From assembly GCF_001514235.1 (NCBI RefSeq), contig NZ_KQ948926.1, positions 429,861-493,860 on the forward strand: a stretch of 64,000 bases of DNA, given 5' to 3'. The notes under the pieces were generated by a model. That model was given only the letters and a program-made list of their open reading frames with translations. It ran no database searches and was not told where the DNA came from. Made by a program: the position numbers and the translations under genes. This DNA comes from Streptomyces caeruleatus. GTDB taxonomy: Bacteria > Actinomycetota > Actinomycetes > Streptomycetales > Streptomycetaceae. This document shows positions 8,549 through 17,600 of this stretch, one piece after another. Each line of letters begins with the position of its first letter. Position 1 is the first letter of the stretch.

Positions 8549-9487
8549 ATGACGACCCTGACGGAAGCCGACGCGCTCGACGGACTGCGCGACGCACTCG
8601 GCCTGCTCAAGGACCGCGAACAGGTGGCCGAACGCCTCCTGGCCTCCTCGGCCAAGCACTCCTTCGACCCCGACAAGGAGCTGGACTGGGACGCGCCCTT
8701 CGAGGAGGGCAAGTGGTTCTGGCCCCCGGAGCTGGTCTCGCTCTACGACACGCCCCTGTGGAAGCGCATGAGCGAGGAACAGCGGATCCTCCTCTCCCAG
8801 CACGAGGCCGCCGCCCTCGCCTCCCTCGGCATCTGGTTCGAGATCATCCTCATGCAGCTCCTGGTCCGCCACATCTACGACAAGGCGGCGACGAGCGCCC
8901 ACGTCCGCTACGCCCTCACCGAGATCGAGGACGAGTGCCGGCACTCCAAGATGTTCGCCCGCCTGATCTCCCACGGCGACACCCCCTGGTACCCCGTCAG
9001 CCGCGCCCATCAGCACCTCGGCCGCCTCTTCAAGACGATCTCCACCACCCCGGGCTCCTTCACCGCCACCCTGCTCGGCGAGGAGGTCCTCGACTGGATG
9101 CAGCGGCTGACGTTCCCGGACGAGCGGGTGCAGCCGCTGATCCGGGGCGTGACGCGCATCCACGTCGTGGAGGAGGCCCGCCACGTCCGCTACGCCCGTG
9201 AGGAGCTGCGCCGCCAGATGGTGACGGCCCCGAAGTGGTCCCAGGAGTTCACACGGGTCACCTCCGGCGAGTTCGCCCGGGTGTTCTCCGTGGCCTTCGT
9301 GAATCCCGAGGTGTACACGAACGTGGGCCTGGACCAGCGGGAGGCGATGGCCCAGGTGAAGGCGAGCGGGCATCGCCGGGAGGTGATGCAGACCGGGGCG
9401 AAGAGGCTGACGGACTTCCTGGACGACATCGGGGTGCTGCGGGGGGTGGGGCGGCGACTGTGGAGGTCGTCCGGTCTGCTGGCGTGA
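8549..9487 (+). CDS. AurF-like diiron oxygenase
   Basis: The protein is 312 residues. It carries the helix-bundle metal motifs of the AurF (p-aminobenzoate N-oxygenase) family: IEDECRHSKMF in the middle and VVEEARHVRYAREE about 95 residues later, with an upstream QHEAAALASLG helix supplying a further Glu. AurF oxidises an aryl amine to a nitro group with a diiron centre, but the substrate of this homologue is unknown. The ATG at 8549 follows AGAGGTGAG, whereas upstream in-frame codons lie in the promoter. The next gene downstream is a TetR regulator. Confidence 0.85.
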   Translation: MTTLTEADALDGLRDALGLLKDREQVAERLLASSAKHSFDPDKELDWDAPFEEGKWFWPPELVSLYDTPLWKRMSEEQRILLSQHEAAALASLGIWFEIILMQLLVRHIYDKAATSAHVRYALTEIEDECRHSKMFARLISHGDTPWYPVSRAHQHLGRLFKTISTTPGSFTATLLGEEVLDWMQRLTFPDERVQPLIRGVTRIHVVEEARHVRYAREELRRQMVTAPKWSQEFTRVTSGEFARVFSVAFVNPEVYTNVGLDQREAMAQVKASGHRREVMQTGAKRLTDFLDDIGVLRGVGRRLWRSSGLLA

Positions 9488-9527
9488 GCGGGGCTGAGCT
9501 CGGGGGGTGTCGCTCGCCCGCGCCGGC

Positions 9528-9610
9528 GGCGCGCCGGCCAACCCAGGGGCGCGGGGCGGTGTCGATATGCGGCTCCGCCGCGCGGGCGCGACCAGCCACA
9601 ACGCACCCGC
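9528..9610. repeat. Dispersed intergenic repeat, variant copy
   Basis: Between the AurF-like and TetR genes lies a block reading GGGGCGCGGGG, then CTCCGCCGCGCGGGCGCGAC and CAGCCACAACGC. It contains the complement of the core seen at 55-84 and 31288-31326, broken by an inserted segment. It looks like a member of the dispersed Streptomyces intergenic family. I see no gene in 9488-9653. Confidence 0.4.
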
Positions 9611-9653
9611 AGCCGCCAAATCTCAGCACCCCTACGGCGACTAGGCTGCACAC

Positions 9654-10301
9654 ATGCCCCCAGCCGCCCCGGCCTACCGCCGCCTCAGCGTCGAGGAGCG
9701 ACGTAGTCAGCTCCTCGACGCCGCACTGGAACTGTTCGCGCACCGTACCCCCGAGGACGTCTCCCTCGACGACGTGGCGGAGGCGGCCGGGGTGTCACGG
9801 CCCCTGGTGTACCGGTACTTCCCGGGCGGCAAGCAACAGCTCTACGAGGCCGCCCTCCGCTCGGCCGCCGAAGAGCTCCAGCACTGCTTCGACGAACCCC
9901 GCGACGGCCCCCTCCTTCCCCGCCTCTCCCGCGCCCTCGACCGCTACCTCACCTTCGTCGACGAGCACGACACCGGCTTCAGCGCCCTCCTCCAGGGCGG
10001 CAGCGTCGTGGAGACCTCCCGGACGACAGCCATAGTGGACGGAGTCCGCCGCGCCGCGGCCGAGCACATCCTCAGCCACCTTGAGGTCACCGACCCCGGC
10101 CTCCACCTGCGCATGACCGTCCGCATGTGGATCACCGCGGTCGAGGCGGCGTCCCTGATCTGGCTCGACGAGGGGAAGCAGCCCCCCGTGGAGGAACTGC
10201 GGGACTGGCTGGTCGACCAGTTCGCCGCCGTACTCTCCGTCACCGCGAACCGTGACCCCCAGACCGCCGCCCTGGCCGAGAAGCTCGCGGCGGATGGCTG
10301 A
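9654..10301 (+). CDS. TetR family transcriptional regulator
   Basis: The protein is 215 residues. The N-terminal helix-turn-helix is clear at about residues 12-60 (RRSQLLDAALELF, then DVAEAAGVSRPLVYRYF), followed by an all-helical ligand-binding domain typical of TetR repressors. It lies 166 nt downstream of the AurF-like gene in the same direction and is the natural candidate to control the divergent diiron promoter at about 8480-8510. The ligand is unknown. Its last codons overlap the next small gene if that begins at 10294. Confidence 0.9.
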   Translation: MPPAAPAYRRLSVEERRSQLLDAALELFAHRTPEDVSLDDVAEAAGVSRPLVYRYFPGGKQQLYEAALRSAAEELQHCFDEPRDGPLLPRLSRALDRYLTFVDEHDTGFSALLQGGSVVETSRTTAIVDGVRRAAAEHILSHLEVTDPGLHLRMTVRMWITAVEAASLIWLDEGKQPPVEELRDWLVDQFAAVLSVTANRDPQTAALAEKLAADG

Positions 10302-10611
10302 CACTGGTGCCGTGAAGAGCGAAGACACCCCCTTCGAGGGCGGCCCCCTGGACGGCCGCGTCCTGCCCGTGCTGCTGGGCATCACCGGCCACCCGCCCAA
10401 GACGTACCGCGTCCCGGTCCCCGACCCGCACGGCGGCCCGCCCACGGTCCTCGTCTACCACCGCGTGCCGCGCACCCCGGGCCGCATGGGCCTCTCCCGG
10501 CGCTGGAAGTACGAGTACGACCCCGAGGGCAGGCAGACCCGCCGTCTGAACTGGCCGTGGTCCAAGCCAGCCGCCACGCCGCAGGGCAAGCCGGACGACA
10601 CGAACGAGTGA
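10294..10611 (+). CDS. Small conserved-looking hypothetical protein
   Basis: The product is a hydrophilic protein of about 105 residues without membrane segments. It contains a compact N-terminal stretch EGGPLDGRVLPVLLG and a basic, aromatic middle (RRWKYEYDPEGRQTRRLNW). I do not recognise a domain beyond this. The ATG at 10294 overlaps the TetR stop by 8 nt, suggesting coupling; a GTG at 10312 is an equally possible start. Its role is unknown. Confidence 0.6.
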   Translation: MADTGAVKSEDTPFEGGPLDGRVLPVLLGITGHPPKTYRVPVPDPHGGPPTVLVYHRVPRTPGRMGLSRRWKYEYDPEGRQTRRLNWPWSKPAATPQGKPDDTNE

Positions 10612-10713
10612 TCGGGTTCCGCCGACCCGAGCACACCCGTCGCGCGAACACGTCGTCCCGGGCTAAGGCTCGCGATGCGGAGCAGAGATCCTCTCCGCAT
10701 CGGAGGTGATGAC

Positions 10714-11868
10714 GTGTCAGGAAGGCTTCTGCGTCTGGCGTGTACGGCGGCGTCGGCCGCCACGATCCTCGCGTCGGCCCCGGCGCCCGCGACGGCGGCA
10801 CCCGAGCCGTCGTCCCCCGACCCGCAGGAGCGCTCCACCGCGAGCCTCCTGACGGACCTTCAGCGGCTGTACCGACAGACCGAACAGGCCACGGAGACCT
10901 ACAACGCCACCGAGGAGAAGCTGAAGAAGCAGCGCACCGAGGTGACCCGCCTGGACGCCGCCCTGGCCCGCGCCCGTGTCTCCCTGCACCACAGCCGGGG
11001 CGCGGCCGGCCGCCTGGCCCGCCAGCAGTACCAGAACACCTCGGACATCTCCCCGTACATCCGTCTGCTCCTGGCCCGCGACCCCCAGCACGCCCTGGAC
11101 CAGGGCCATGTCATCGGCCTGCTGGCACGCGAGCGCGCGGCGGCGGTCGGCCGGCTGACCGGCACGGAACGCAAGGCCGACGAGCTGGCCCGCAAGGCCC
11201 GCAAGGCCCTCGACGCGCGACTCGCCCTGGCGGCGCGTCAGAAGAAGGACAGGGACACCGTGAAGAAGCGCCTCAAGAAGGTCGAGGAGCTCCTGGCGTC
11301 CCTGACCACCGACCAGCTGGCGGCCCTGGCCGAGTTCGAGAAGACCGGCATCGCCAAGGCCCAGCGGGCCTTCCTGGCGTCCGGCGCCCTGGCCAAGGAC
11401 GACCACAAACCGTCCTCCGAGGCCGACCGGGCCATCCGCTACGCCAGGAAGCAGCTGGGAAAGCCGTACAAGTGGGGCGCCGAGGGCCCCAGGTCGTACG
11501 ACTGCTCAGGTCTGACGTCCGAGGCCTGGGCCCATGCCGGCACCCCGATCCCCCGCACCAGCCAGGAGCAGTGGGCGCGGCTGGAGCGCATCCCGCTGAC
11601 CGAGCTGCGCCCGGGCGACCTGGTCGTCTACTTCCCGGACGCCACCCATGTGGCGATGTACCTCGGCAAGGGCAAGGTGATCCAGGCTCCGCGCACCGGC
11701 GAGAAGATCAAGGTCTCGCCGATCGCGTCGAACCCGGTCCTGGGAGCCGTCCGCCCGCAGGAGCCCTCGCAGGCGGACAAGCAGGTCAGGTCCCGGAAAC
11801 CGCAGCGAGATATGCCGCGGTCTTCTCCGGATCGTAGAAGAAGTTCTCGAAGTCAGCCGGGTCGTTGA
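10714..11868 (+). CDS. Secreted NlpC/P60 peptidoglycan endopeptidase
   Basis: The product has about 384 residues: a signal peptide ending in the Ala-rich PATAA region, a long alpha-helical coiled coil (about residues 40-230, rich in Lys/Glu/Ala), then an NlpC/P60 domain. The catalytic Cys is in SYDCSGLTSEAW and the His in DATHVAMYLG. Such proteins cleave wall stem peptides, the coiled coil acting as a regulatory or anchoring arm. The GTG at 10714 follows a strong GGAGGTGA (10702-10709), which decides the start. The last 27 codons form a basic tail that runs antisense over the end of the convergent flavoprotein gene (83-nt overlap). Confidence 0.88.
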   Translation: MSGRLLRLACTAASAATILASAPAPATAAPEPSSPDPQERSTASLLTDLQRLYRQTEQATETYNATEEKLKKQRTEVTRLDAALARARVSLHHSRGAAGRLARQQYQNTSDISPYIRLLLARDPQHALDQGHVIGLLARERAAAVGRLTGTERKADELARKARKALDARLALAARQKKDRDTVKKRLKKVEELLASLTTDQLAALAEFEKTGIAKAQRAFLASGALAKDDHKPSSEADRAIRYARKQLGKPYKWGAEGPRSYDCSGLTSEAWAHAGTPIPRTSQEQWARLERIPLTELRPGDLVVYFPDATHVAMYLGKGKVIQAPRTGEKIKVSPIASNPVLGAVRPQEPSQADKQVRSRKPQRDMPRSSPDRRRSSRSQPGR

Positions 11869-13039
11869 ACCCGTTGGCGAACCGGTCGGCGACCGGCGGC
11901 AGCTGTCCGGCCGCGCCGATGAGGTTCAGGATGTGCTCCGGCGGCGGCGCCAGCATCGCGTTGGTCCACTTGGTGACGTGCTGCGCGGTGGCCCAGTACC
12001 GGTCGAACGTGGCGCGCATCCACGCCTCGTCGAACTCCTTCTCCCCGTGCTCGACGATCGAGGCGAGGTAGGCGGCGGCGCACTTGGAGGCCGAGTTGGA
12101 GCCCTGTCCGGTGATCGGGTCGTTCGCCACGACGACGTCCGCGACCCCCAGCACCAGCCCGCCGCCGGGGAGGCGCCCGATCGGGTTGCGCACGGTCGGC
12201 GCGTACCGCCCGCTCAGCACGCCGCCCGCGTCCGTGAGTTCGGCCTTGGTGGCCCGCGCGTACTCCCAGGGGACGTACTTCTCCATGAGTTCCAGGGTCA
12301 GGGAGAGGTGTTCCGCCGGGTCCTTCACGCCGTCGAAGACGTCGAGCGGGCCGCCGGGTATGCCCTCCCAGAACAGGATGTCCGCGCGCCCGGACGTCGT
12401 CAGGGTGGGCATGACGAACAGCTCGCCGACGCCGGGGACGAGGTTGCAGCGCACGGCCTCCTGGTCCGGGTGCTCCGGACGCGGGCCGAGTCCGTGGACG
12501 TACGACACGGCCAGCGCGCGCTGCGGCTCGCTGTACGGGGACCGCTCGGCGTCCCGCTCGAACATCTGGACGAGCTCGCCCTTGCCGGACGAGATCAGCA
12601 CCAGGTCGTACGTGCGGGAGAAGTAGTCGAGGTCGCCGACCGCCGCGCCGTGGATGACCAGCTGGCCGCCGCGCTGCGCGAACGTCTCCATCCAGCCGGC
12701 CATCTTCACCCGCTGGTCGACCGACTGCGCGTACCCGTCGAGGTGCCCCCGCCAGTCGATCGCCCGCGCCGCCGGACCCTCGCTCCAGGAGCCGGGGGCC
12801 GCCACCGAGACGCCGAGTCCTTCGATCTTCGGGGCCTGGGACTCCCAGAAGTTCAGCTGGAGATCGCGCTCGTGCTGGAGTGCCGTGTGGAACATGCACT
12901 GCGTGGACATGACCCGACCGGAGCGGATCTCGTCCGCCGTCCGGTTGGACATCAGGGTGACCTCGTACCCGTGCGACTGGAGTCCGAGGGCGATCTGGAG
13001 TCCGGACTGACCGGCTCCGACGACGAGTATCTTCCGCAT
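11786..13039 (-). CDS. Styrene-monooxygenase-like FAD flavoprotein
   Basis: The protein is 417 residues. It starts with a Rossmann FAD-binding motif (ILVVGAGQSGLQIALGLQ) and ends with the second FAD/substrate region GVADVVVANDPITGQGSNSASK, the pattern of styrene monooxygenase (StyA) and indole-type single-component-fed oxygenases that take reduced FAD from a separate reductase. No reductase gene is adjacent. It starts 24 nt after the end of the conservon GTPase gene in the same direction, so it is probably the last gene of the conservon operon; other conservons are associated with redox enzymes such as cytochromes P450. The natural substrate is unknown. Confidence 0.8.
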   Translation of the reverse strand: MRKILVVGAGQSGLQIALGLQSHGYEVTLMSNRTADEIRSGRVMSTQCMFHTALQHERDLQLNFWESQAPKIEGLGVSVAAPGSWSEGPAARAIDWRGHLDGYAQSVDQRVKMAGWMETFAQRGGQLVIHGAAVGDLDYFSRTYDLVLISSGKGELVQMFERDAERSPYSEPQRALAVSYVHGLGPRPEHPDQEAVRCNLVPGVGELFVMPTLTTSGRADILFWEGIPGGPLDVFDGVKDPAEHLSLTLELMEKYVPWEYARATKAELTDAGGVLSGRYAPTVRNPIGRLPGGGLVLGVADVVVANDPITGQGSNSASKCAAAYLASIVEHGEKEFDEAWMRATFDRYWATAQHVTKWTNAMLAPPPEHILNLIGAAGQLPPVADRFANGFNDPADFENFFYDPEKTAAYLAAVSGT

Positions 13040-13063
13040 CCGGGGCTGTTCTCCTACTCGGCT

Positions 13064-13702
13064 CTACTCGGGGGTTTCGTCCAGGGCGTGTCGGACGAGG
13101 GCCAACAGGGTCTCGATGGCCGAAATCCGACGCCGCGCGTCCATGATCATGACAGGTATGTGCGCGGGCACGGTCAGGGCCTCGCGGACGTCCTCCGGCT
13201 CGAACAGCTCGCTGTCGTCGAAGTGGTTGACGGCGACGACGTACGGCAGCCCGCAGCTCTCGAAGTAGTCCAGCGCCGGGAAGCAGTCCTTCAGACGCCG
13301 GGTGTCGGCCAGGACGACCGCGCCGATCGCGCCACGCACCAGGTCGTCCCACATGAACCAGAACCGCTGCTGGCCCGGCGTGCCGAACAGGTAGAGCACC
13401 AGGTCGTCGTCGAGCGTGATGCGGCCGTAGTCCATGGCCACGGTGGTGGTCTGCTTGCCGGGCGTCGAGGTGAGGTCGTCGGTCCCCTCGCTCGCCTCGG
13501 TCATCAGGGCCTCGGTCTGCAGGGGCGTGATCTCCGAGACGGCGCTGACCAGCGTGGTCTTGCCGACGCCGAAGCCGCCCGCCACGACTATCTTCGTGGC
13601 GATCGGGGCCCGGGTGCGGTCGCTCTGCCAGGGCTGTTCGGGCCCCTCGTCGGCGAGGAGCGGGGAGACGCCGCGAGCGACGTCAGAGACGACGGAGTCC
13701 AC
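13064..13702 (-). CDS. cvnD: Conservon GTP-binding protein CvnD
   Basis: The protein is 212 residues and belongs to the small Ras/MglA-like GTPases of Streptomyces conservons. The P-loop is GGFGVGKTT (residues 42-50), the switch region includes LYLFGTPGQQRFW, and the guanine-specificity loop is the family's NHFDD. The GTG at 13702 lies inside the end of cvnC (20-nt overlap), indicating coupled translation. Conservon proteins are thought to assemble a membrane-bound sensor complex resembling eukaryotic G-protein signalling; CvnD would be the nucleotide switch. Confidence 0.92.
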   Translation of the reverse strand: MDSVVSDVARGVSPLLADEGPEQPWQSDRTRAPIATKIVVAGGFGVGKTTLVSAVSEITPLQTEALMTEASEGTDDLTSTPGKQTTTVAMDYGRITLDDDLVLYLFGTPGQQRFWFMWDDLVRGAIGAVVLADTRRLKDCFPALDYFESCGLPYVVAVNHFDDSELFEPEDVREALTVPAHIPVMIMDARRRISAIETLLALVRHALDETPE

Positions 13703-14111
13703 TCAGCACCCTTTCCAGCAGCGCGCGTTCCGGCCGGCCCGTGCCATGGCCGGTTCCGGTGCCGTACACACGGATCTTTCCCTGGTCCGCGAGGTCGCTG
13801 AGGAGCACCCGGACCACACCGAGCGGCATCTTCAGCAGCGCGGCGATCTCGGCCACCGTGCGCATACGGCGGCACAGTTCGACGATGGCCCGCATCTCCG
13901 GCATCACCCGGGTGGAGAGGGAGCCATTCGTCAGTTCCCTGCGCTCCTCGGCGGCCTCCAGCGCGGCCGTGCTGCCGACGAACGTCTCCACGAGGAGGAC
14001 GTGGCCGAAACGGGTACGGCCGCCGGTGAGCGAGTAGGGGCGCACGCGGGCGGGCTTGCGGTCGCCGCCGCGGACGGGGAGCTGGGGCCTGCTGTGCGGG
14101 GCGTTGCTCAT
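13683..14111 (-). CDS. cvnC: Conservon DUF742 protein CvnC
   Basis: The protein is 142 residues and matches the DUF742 family, with VRPYSLTGGRT near the N-terminus and a winged-helix-like C-terminal half (TVAEIAALLKMPLGVVRVLLSDL). It is the third gene of the conservon. The ATG at 14111 overlaps the cvnB stop by 4 nt. Its winged-helix look suggests an adaptor or nucleic-acid-binding part of the complex, but no function is proven from sequence. Confidence 0.92.
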   Translation of the reverse strand: MSNAPHSRPQLPVRGGDRKPARVRPYSLTGGRTRFGHVLLVETFVGSTAALEAAEERRELTNGSLSTRVMPEMRAIVELCRRMRTVAEIAALLKMPLGVVRVLLSDLADQGKIRVYGTGTGHGTGRPERALLERVLSGLRRL

Positions 14112-14611
14112 CGGGTACTCCCTGCCGACGCGGTCTCGAGGGACTTCCGTAGCTCGCTGCGGAGTTCGGGGGTGAGCACGTGGCCGGCCCGGCCGACGAA
14201 GAGCGCCATGTGGTACGCCACGACGCTCATGTCGCAGTCGGCGGAGCCGTGTACGCCGAGCAGTGAGCCGTCGCTGATCGACATCACGAACAGGCTGCCC
14301 TCGTCCATCGCGACCATCGTGTGCTTCACGCCGCCGAACTGCATCAGCTTGGCGGCGCCGATGGTGAGGCTGCCGATGCCGGAGACGATGGTGGCCAGGT
14401 CGGCGGAGGAGCCTCGCGGGCCGGTGGGCTTGTCGGGCCTGGTTTCCCGGGCCTCGGCGTTTCGGGCGTGGTCAGAGGAGAGCAGGAGCAATCCGTCGGA
14501 GGAGACCACCGCGACTGACTGGATGCCCGGCACCTCCTCGACCAGATTCGTCAACAACCAGTGCAGGTTGCGGGCTTCACTGCTCAGTCCGAAGGTACTG
14601 GGCGCGGTCAA
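14108..14611 (-). CDS. cvnB: Conservon roadblock/LC7 protein CvnB
   Basis: The protein is 167 residues with a roadblock/LC7 fold (SEARNLHWLLTNLVEEVPGI, then VVSSDGLLLL), the class that regulates Ras-like GTPases in gliding bacteria and eukaryotes. It would act on CvnD and on the kinase CvnA. A stretch of about 25 residues at 50-75 is unusually charged and Pro-rich. The start is a rare TTG at 14611, overlapping the cvnA stop (TTGA), which fixes it by position. Confidence 0.92.
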   Translation of the reverse strand: MTAPSTFGLSSEARNLHWLLTNLVEEVPGIQSVAVVSSDGLLLLSSDHARNAEARETRPDKPTGPRGSSADLATIVSGIGSLTIGAAKLMQFGGVKHTMVAMDEGSLFVMSISDGSLLGVHGSADCDMSVVAYHMALFVGRAGHVLTPELRSELRKSLETASAGSTR

Positions 14612-17600
14612 CTGCTTGCCTCCTCGACTGTGCCCCCCGTGGCTGCTTCGGATTCTGCTATCGGGGCCTTGTGCTGGCCCGTCTGTTCGGCGATCTCTGC
14701 CTGTACCTCGCGGTGTCCCGCCTCCGCTCCCCTGCGGAATCCGCCGAGTCTCCTGCGGAGGGCTTCGGCGTCTACGGTGCCGGTCCGCCGGCGCGGGGCC
14801 TGTGCGGGGGTGGTGATCTTCGGGGTTCGCTTGGGGAGGCCCTTGTCGGTGAGGGGGTCCTCGTCCGGGGTGCGGGTGTGTTCCGCCTCGGCTGCGCCTT
14901 CGGCGGGGATTTCGTTCCCACCCGCACCACCCGTGCGGCCATCGTCGTCGGGTGCGGGTGGCCCCGGTGGGGCGTCCGCACCGTCGGCGGCCGCGGGCAG
15001 TCCGTCACTCCCCGGCGGTGGCCCCAGTGGGGCGTCCTCACCGTCGGCGACCGCGGGCGGTCCGTCACTTCCCGGCAGTGGCCCCAGTGGGGCGTCCTCA
15101 CCGTCGGCAGCCGCGGGCGGTCCGTCAGTTCCCGGCGGTGGCCCCAGTGGGGCGTCCTCACCGTCGGCAGCCGCGGGCGGTCCGTCAGTTCCCGGCGGTG
15201 GCCCCGGTGGGGCGCCCTCACCATCAGTAGCCGCGGGCAGTCCGTCACTCCCCGGCCCACCGAACGCCTCAGCCGCCGCCCCGCCATCCTGCGGCCCACC
15301 AGCCGCCGGGCCACCGGGTGTGCGCTCTCCGGACGCCGGCTCGGTCAGCGGCTCTGCCGGGAGCAGGAGTTCCATCGTGGTCTCGGCAGGGTGTTCGCGC
15401 TCCTGCTCGGGCTCGGGGGCCGTCGGGGGGGCCTGGGGGGTCTCCCGTACGGCTTTCTCCGCGAGTTCCACCAAGGGGTCGGTGGCCTTGGCGCGGCCGT
15501 GGAGGACGTTGGAGTTGGCCTCCGCGTCGGCGCCGGGGAGGGAGAAGGTGTGGGTGCCGTCGGGGTGCCGTGCGTCCGAGGGGACCGCGGCCGTGGGTGC
15601 GGGGGCCAGGAGGCCCTTCGGCAGGACCGCGACCGCGGCCACACCGCCCTGCTTCTGCTCGCGGAGCTGGACGCGGACGCCGTGGCGGTGGGCGAGGCGG
15701 GCGACGACGTAGAGACCGAGGCCCAGGCCGTCGTCGCCCTCCTGGTCGTAGGAGTGCTCGGGGTCGAAGTCGGCGAGGCGGGAGTTGAGGCGGGTCAGGC
15801 GCTCGCTCGTCATGCCGATGCCCTCGTCCTGGACCGACAGCATGACCTCGCCGCTCTCCAGCAGCCAGCCGGAGACCTCGACGGGCAGGTCGGGCGGGGA
15901 GAACGAGGTCGCGTTCTCCATCAGCTCGGCCAGGAGGTGGGAAAGGTCGTCGGCCGCGAAGCCCGCCACGTGCGCGTGGGGCGGGAGCGCCGCGATGCGT
16001 ACGCGCTCGTAGCGCTCGATCTCGCTGACCGCGGCCCGTACGACGTCGACCAGCGGGACCGGTCCCGCGTGCTGCTGGACATGCTCGGTGCCCGCCAGGA
16101 CGAGGAGGTTCTCGCTGTGCCGGCGCATGACGGTGGCGAAGTGGTCGAGCTTGAAGAGCGTGGCGAGGCGCTCGGGGTCCTGCTCGCGCTCCTCCAGGCC
16201 CTCGATGACCGCGAGTTGGCGCTCGACGAGGCCGAGGGTGCGCAGGGCGAGGTTGACGAAGGTGTTGCCGATGCTGCCGCGCAGGCGCTCCAGCTGGGCG
16301 GTCGATTCCGCGAGTTCGGTGCGCAGACCCTCGCGCGCGTCGGCCATCTTCTGCCGCTGGCCGACGAGGTGCTTGCGGTCGGACTCCAGGGTGGTGATGC
16401 GCTCGTGGCGGGCGAGGGCGTGCGCGTGCAGGGCGTTGACGGAGTCGACGACCTGGGCGAACTCGTCCTTGCGGCCGGTGAACTTGACCGGCTCCTCGGC
16501 CGCCGGGTCCTCGGCGCGGGCGAGCCGGGCGGAGCCGAGGCGCAGCACGGCGAGGGGCCGGGTGAGGCTGCGGGCCATACCGGTGGCGACGCCGACGGCG
16601 AGCAGCGTCAGGGCGCCGAGGATCGCGATCCGGATCTCCAGCGCGGTGACGTCGTCGTCGCGCAGTTGCTCCAGGTCCTTGGTGCGGCGGTCGTAGAGGG
16701 CGGACTCCACACCGCGCATCAGGTCGACGCGGGCGGAGAGGGCGGCCTCGGCGCGCTTGGTGTTCGTGGCCAGGTCACGGTCGGAGAGCGCGGGCTGGTC
16801 GGTGAGGGCGGCGAGATAGCGGTTGGCGGTGTTGACCTCGGGGCCGGTGACCGTGGAGTCGTACGACGTGCGTGCCGTCTTGGGCGCGGTGTCGTGGAAG
16901 TCGGCGAGGGCGGCGTCGGAGCGCAGCCGGGCCTGCTGGGCGGCGGCGCTGAGGGCGGCGCGCTGCCGGGCGTCGGCGTCCGAGGAGGTCTTCTGGGTGC
17001 TCGCGATGCCGGTGATCGGGTCGACGACCGTCTCGGTGGTGGTCGGCACGCTCAGCGCGGCGAGCAGCAGCCCCCGCGCGGCGGCGGCCTGCTGGACGGC
17101 GGAGTCCAGCTCGGCGAGCGCGTGGGCGCCGGCCCCGGCGCGGGGCGGCGTCTGCTCGGCCAGGCTCTCGGCGATCCGGTGGAGTTCGGTGATGGTGGCC
17201 GAGTAGGCGGTGTGCGTTTCCAGCGCGGTGCTCTTGCCGGTGAGCGCGCCCCTGCGTACGGCGGCGATGGCGTCGAGGTCGTCGCGCAGCGAGGCGGGGG
17301 CGTCGGGGTCGGCGCGCAGTTCCTCGACCTGCCGGTCGACGCGGACGCTGCGCTGCTCGCTGGGCGCCTTGGACTTGGGGCGGCCGGCGGCGACGTACGA
17401 CGTGACCTCGTCACGCTCGTCGGCGAGGGAGTGGGCGAGCGTGAGCGCGTTCTCCGTCTGCTCGGCGAGGGTCACCAGTTCCTGGGAGTCGTGCAGTTGC
17501 GCTGAGGCGGTGACGACCGAGGGGACGCCTGCGCCCGCGATGGCGGCGGCCACGACGGCCACGGCGACGATCAGCCGGTTCCGTACGTGTGTCGGACGCC

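Noticed and set aside
14957..15255. Regular 60-bp repeat as a possible CRISPR array
   Set aside because: Units are contiguous with no unique spacers and encode an in-frame protein repeat.
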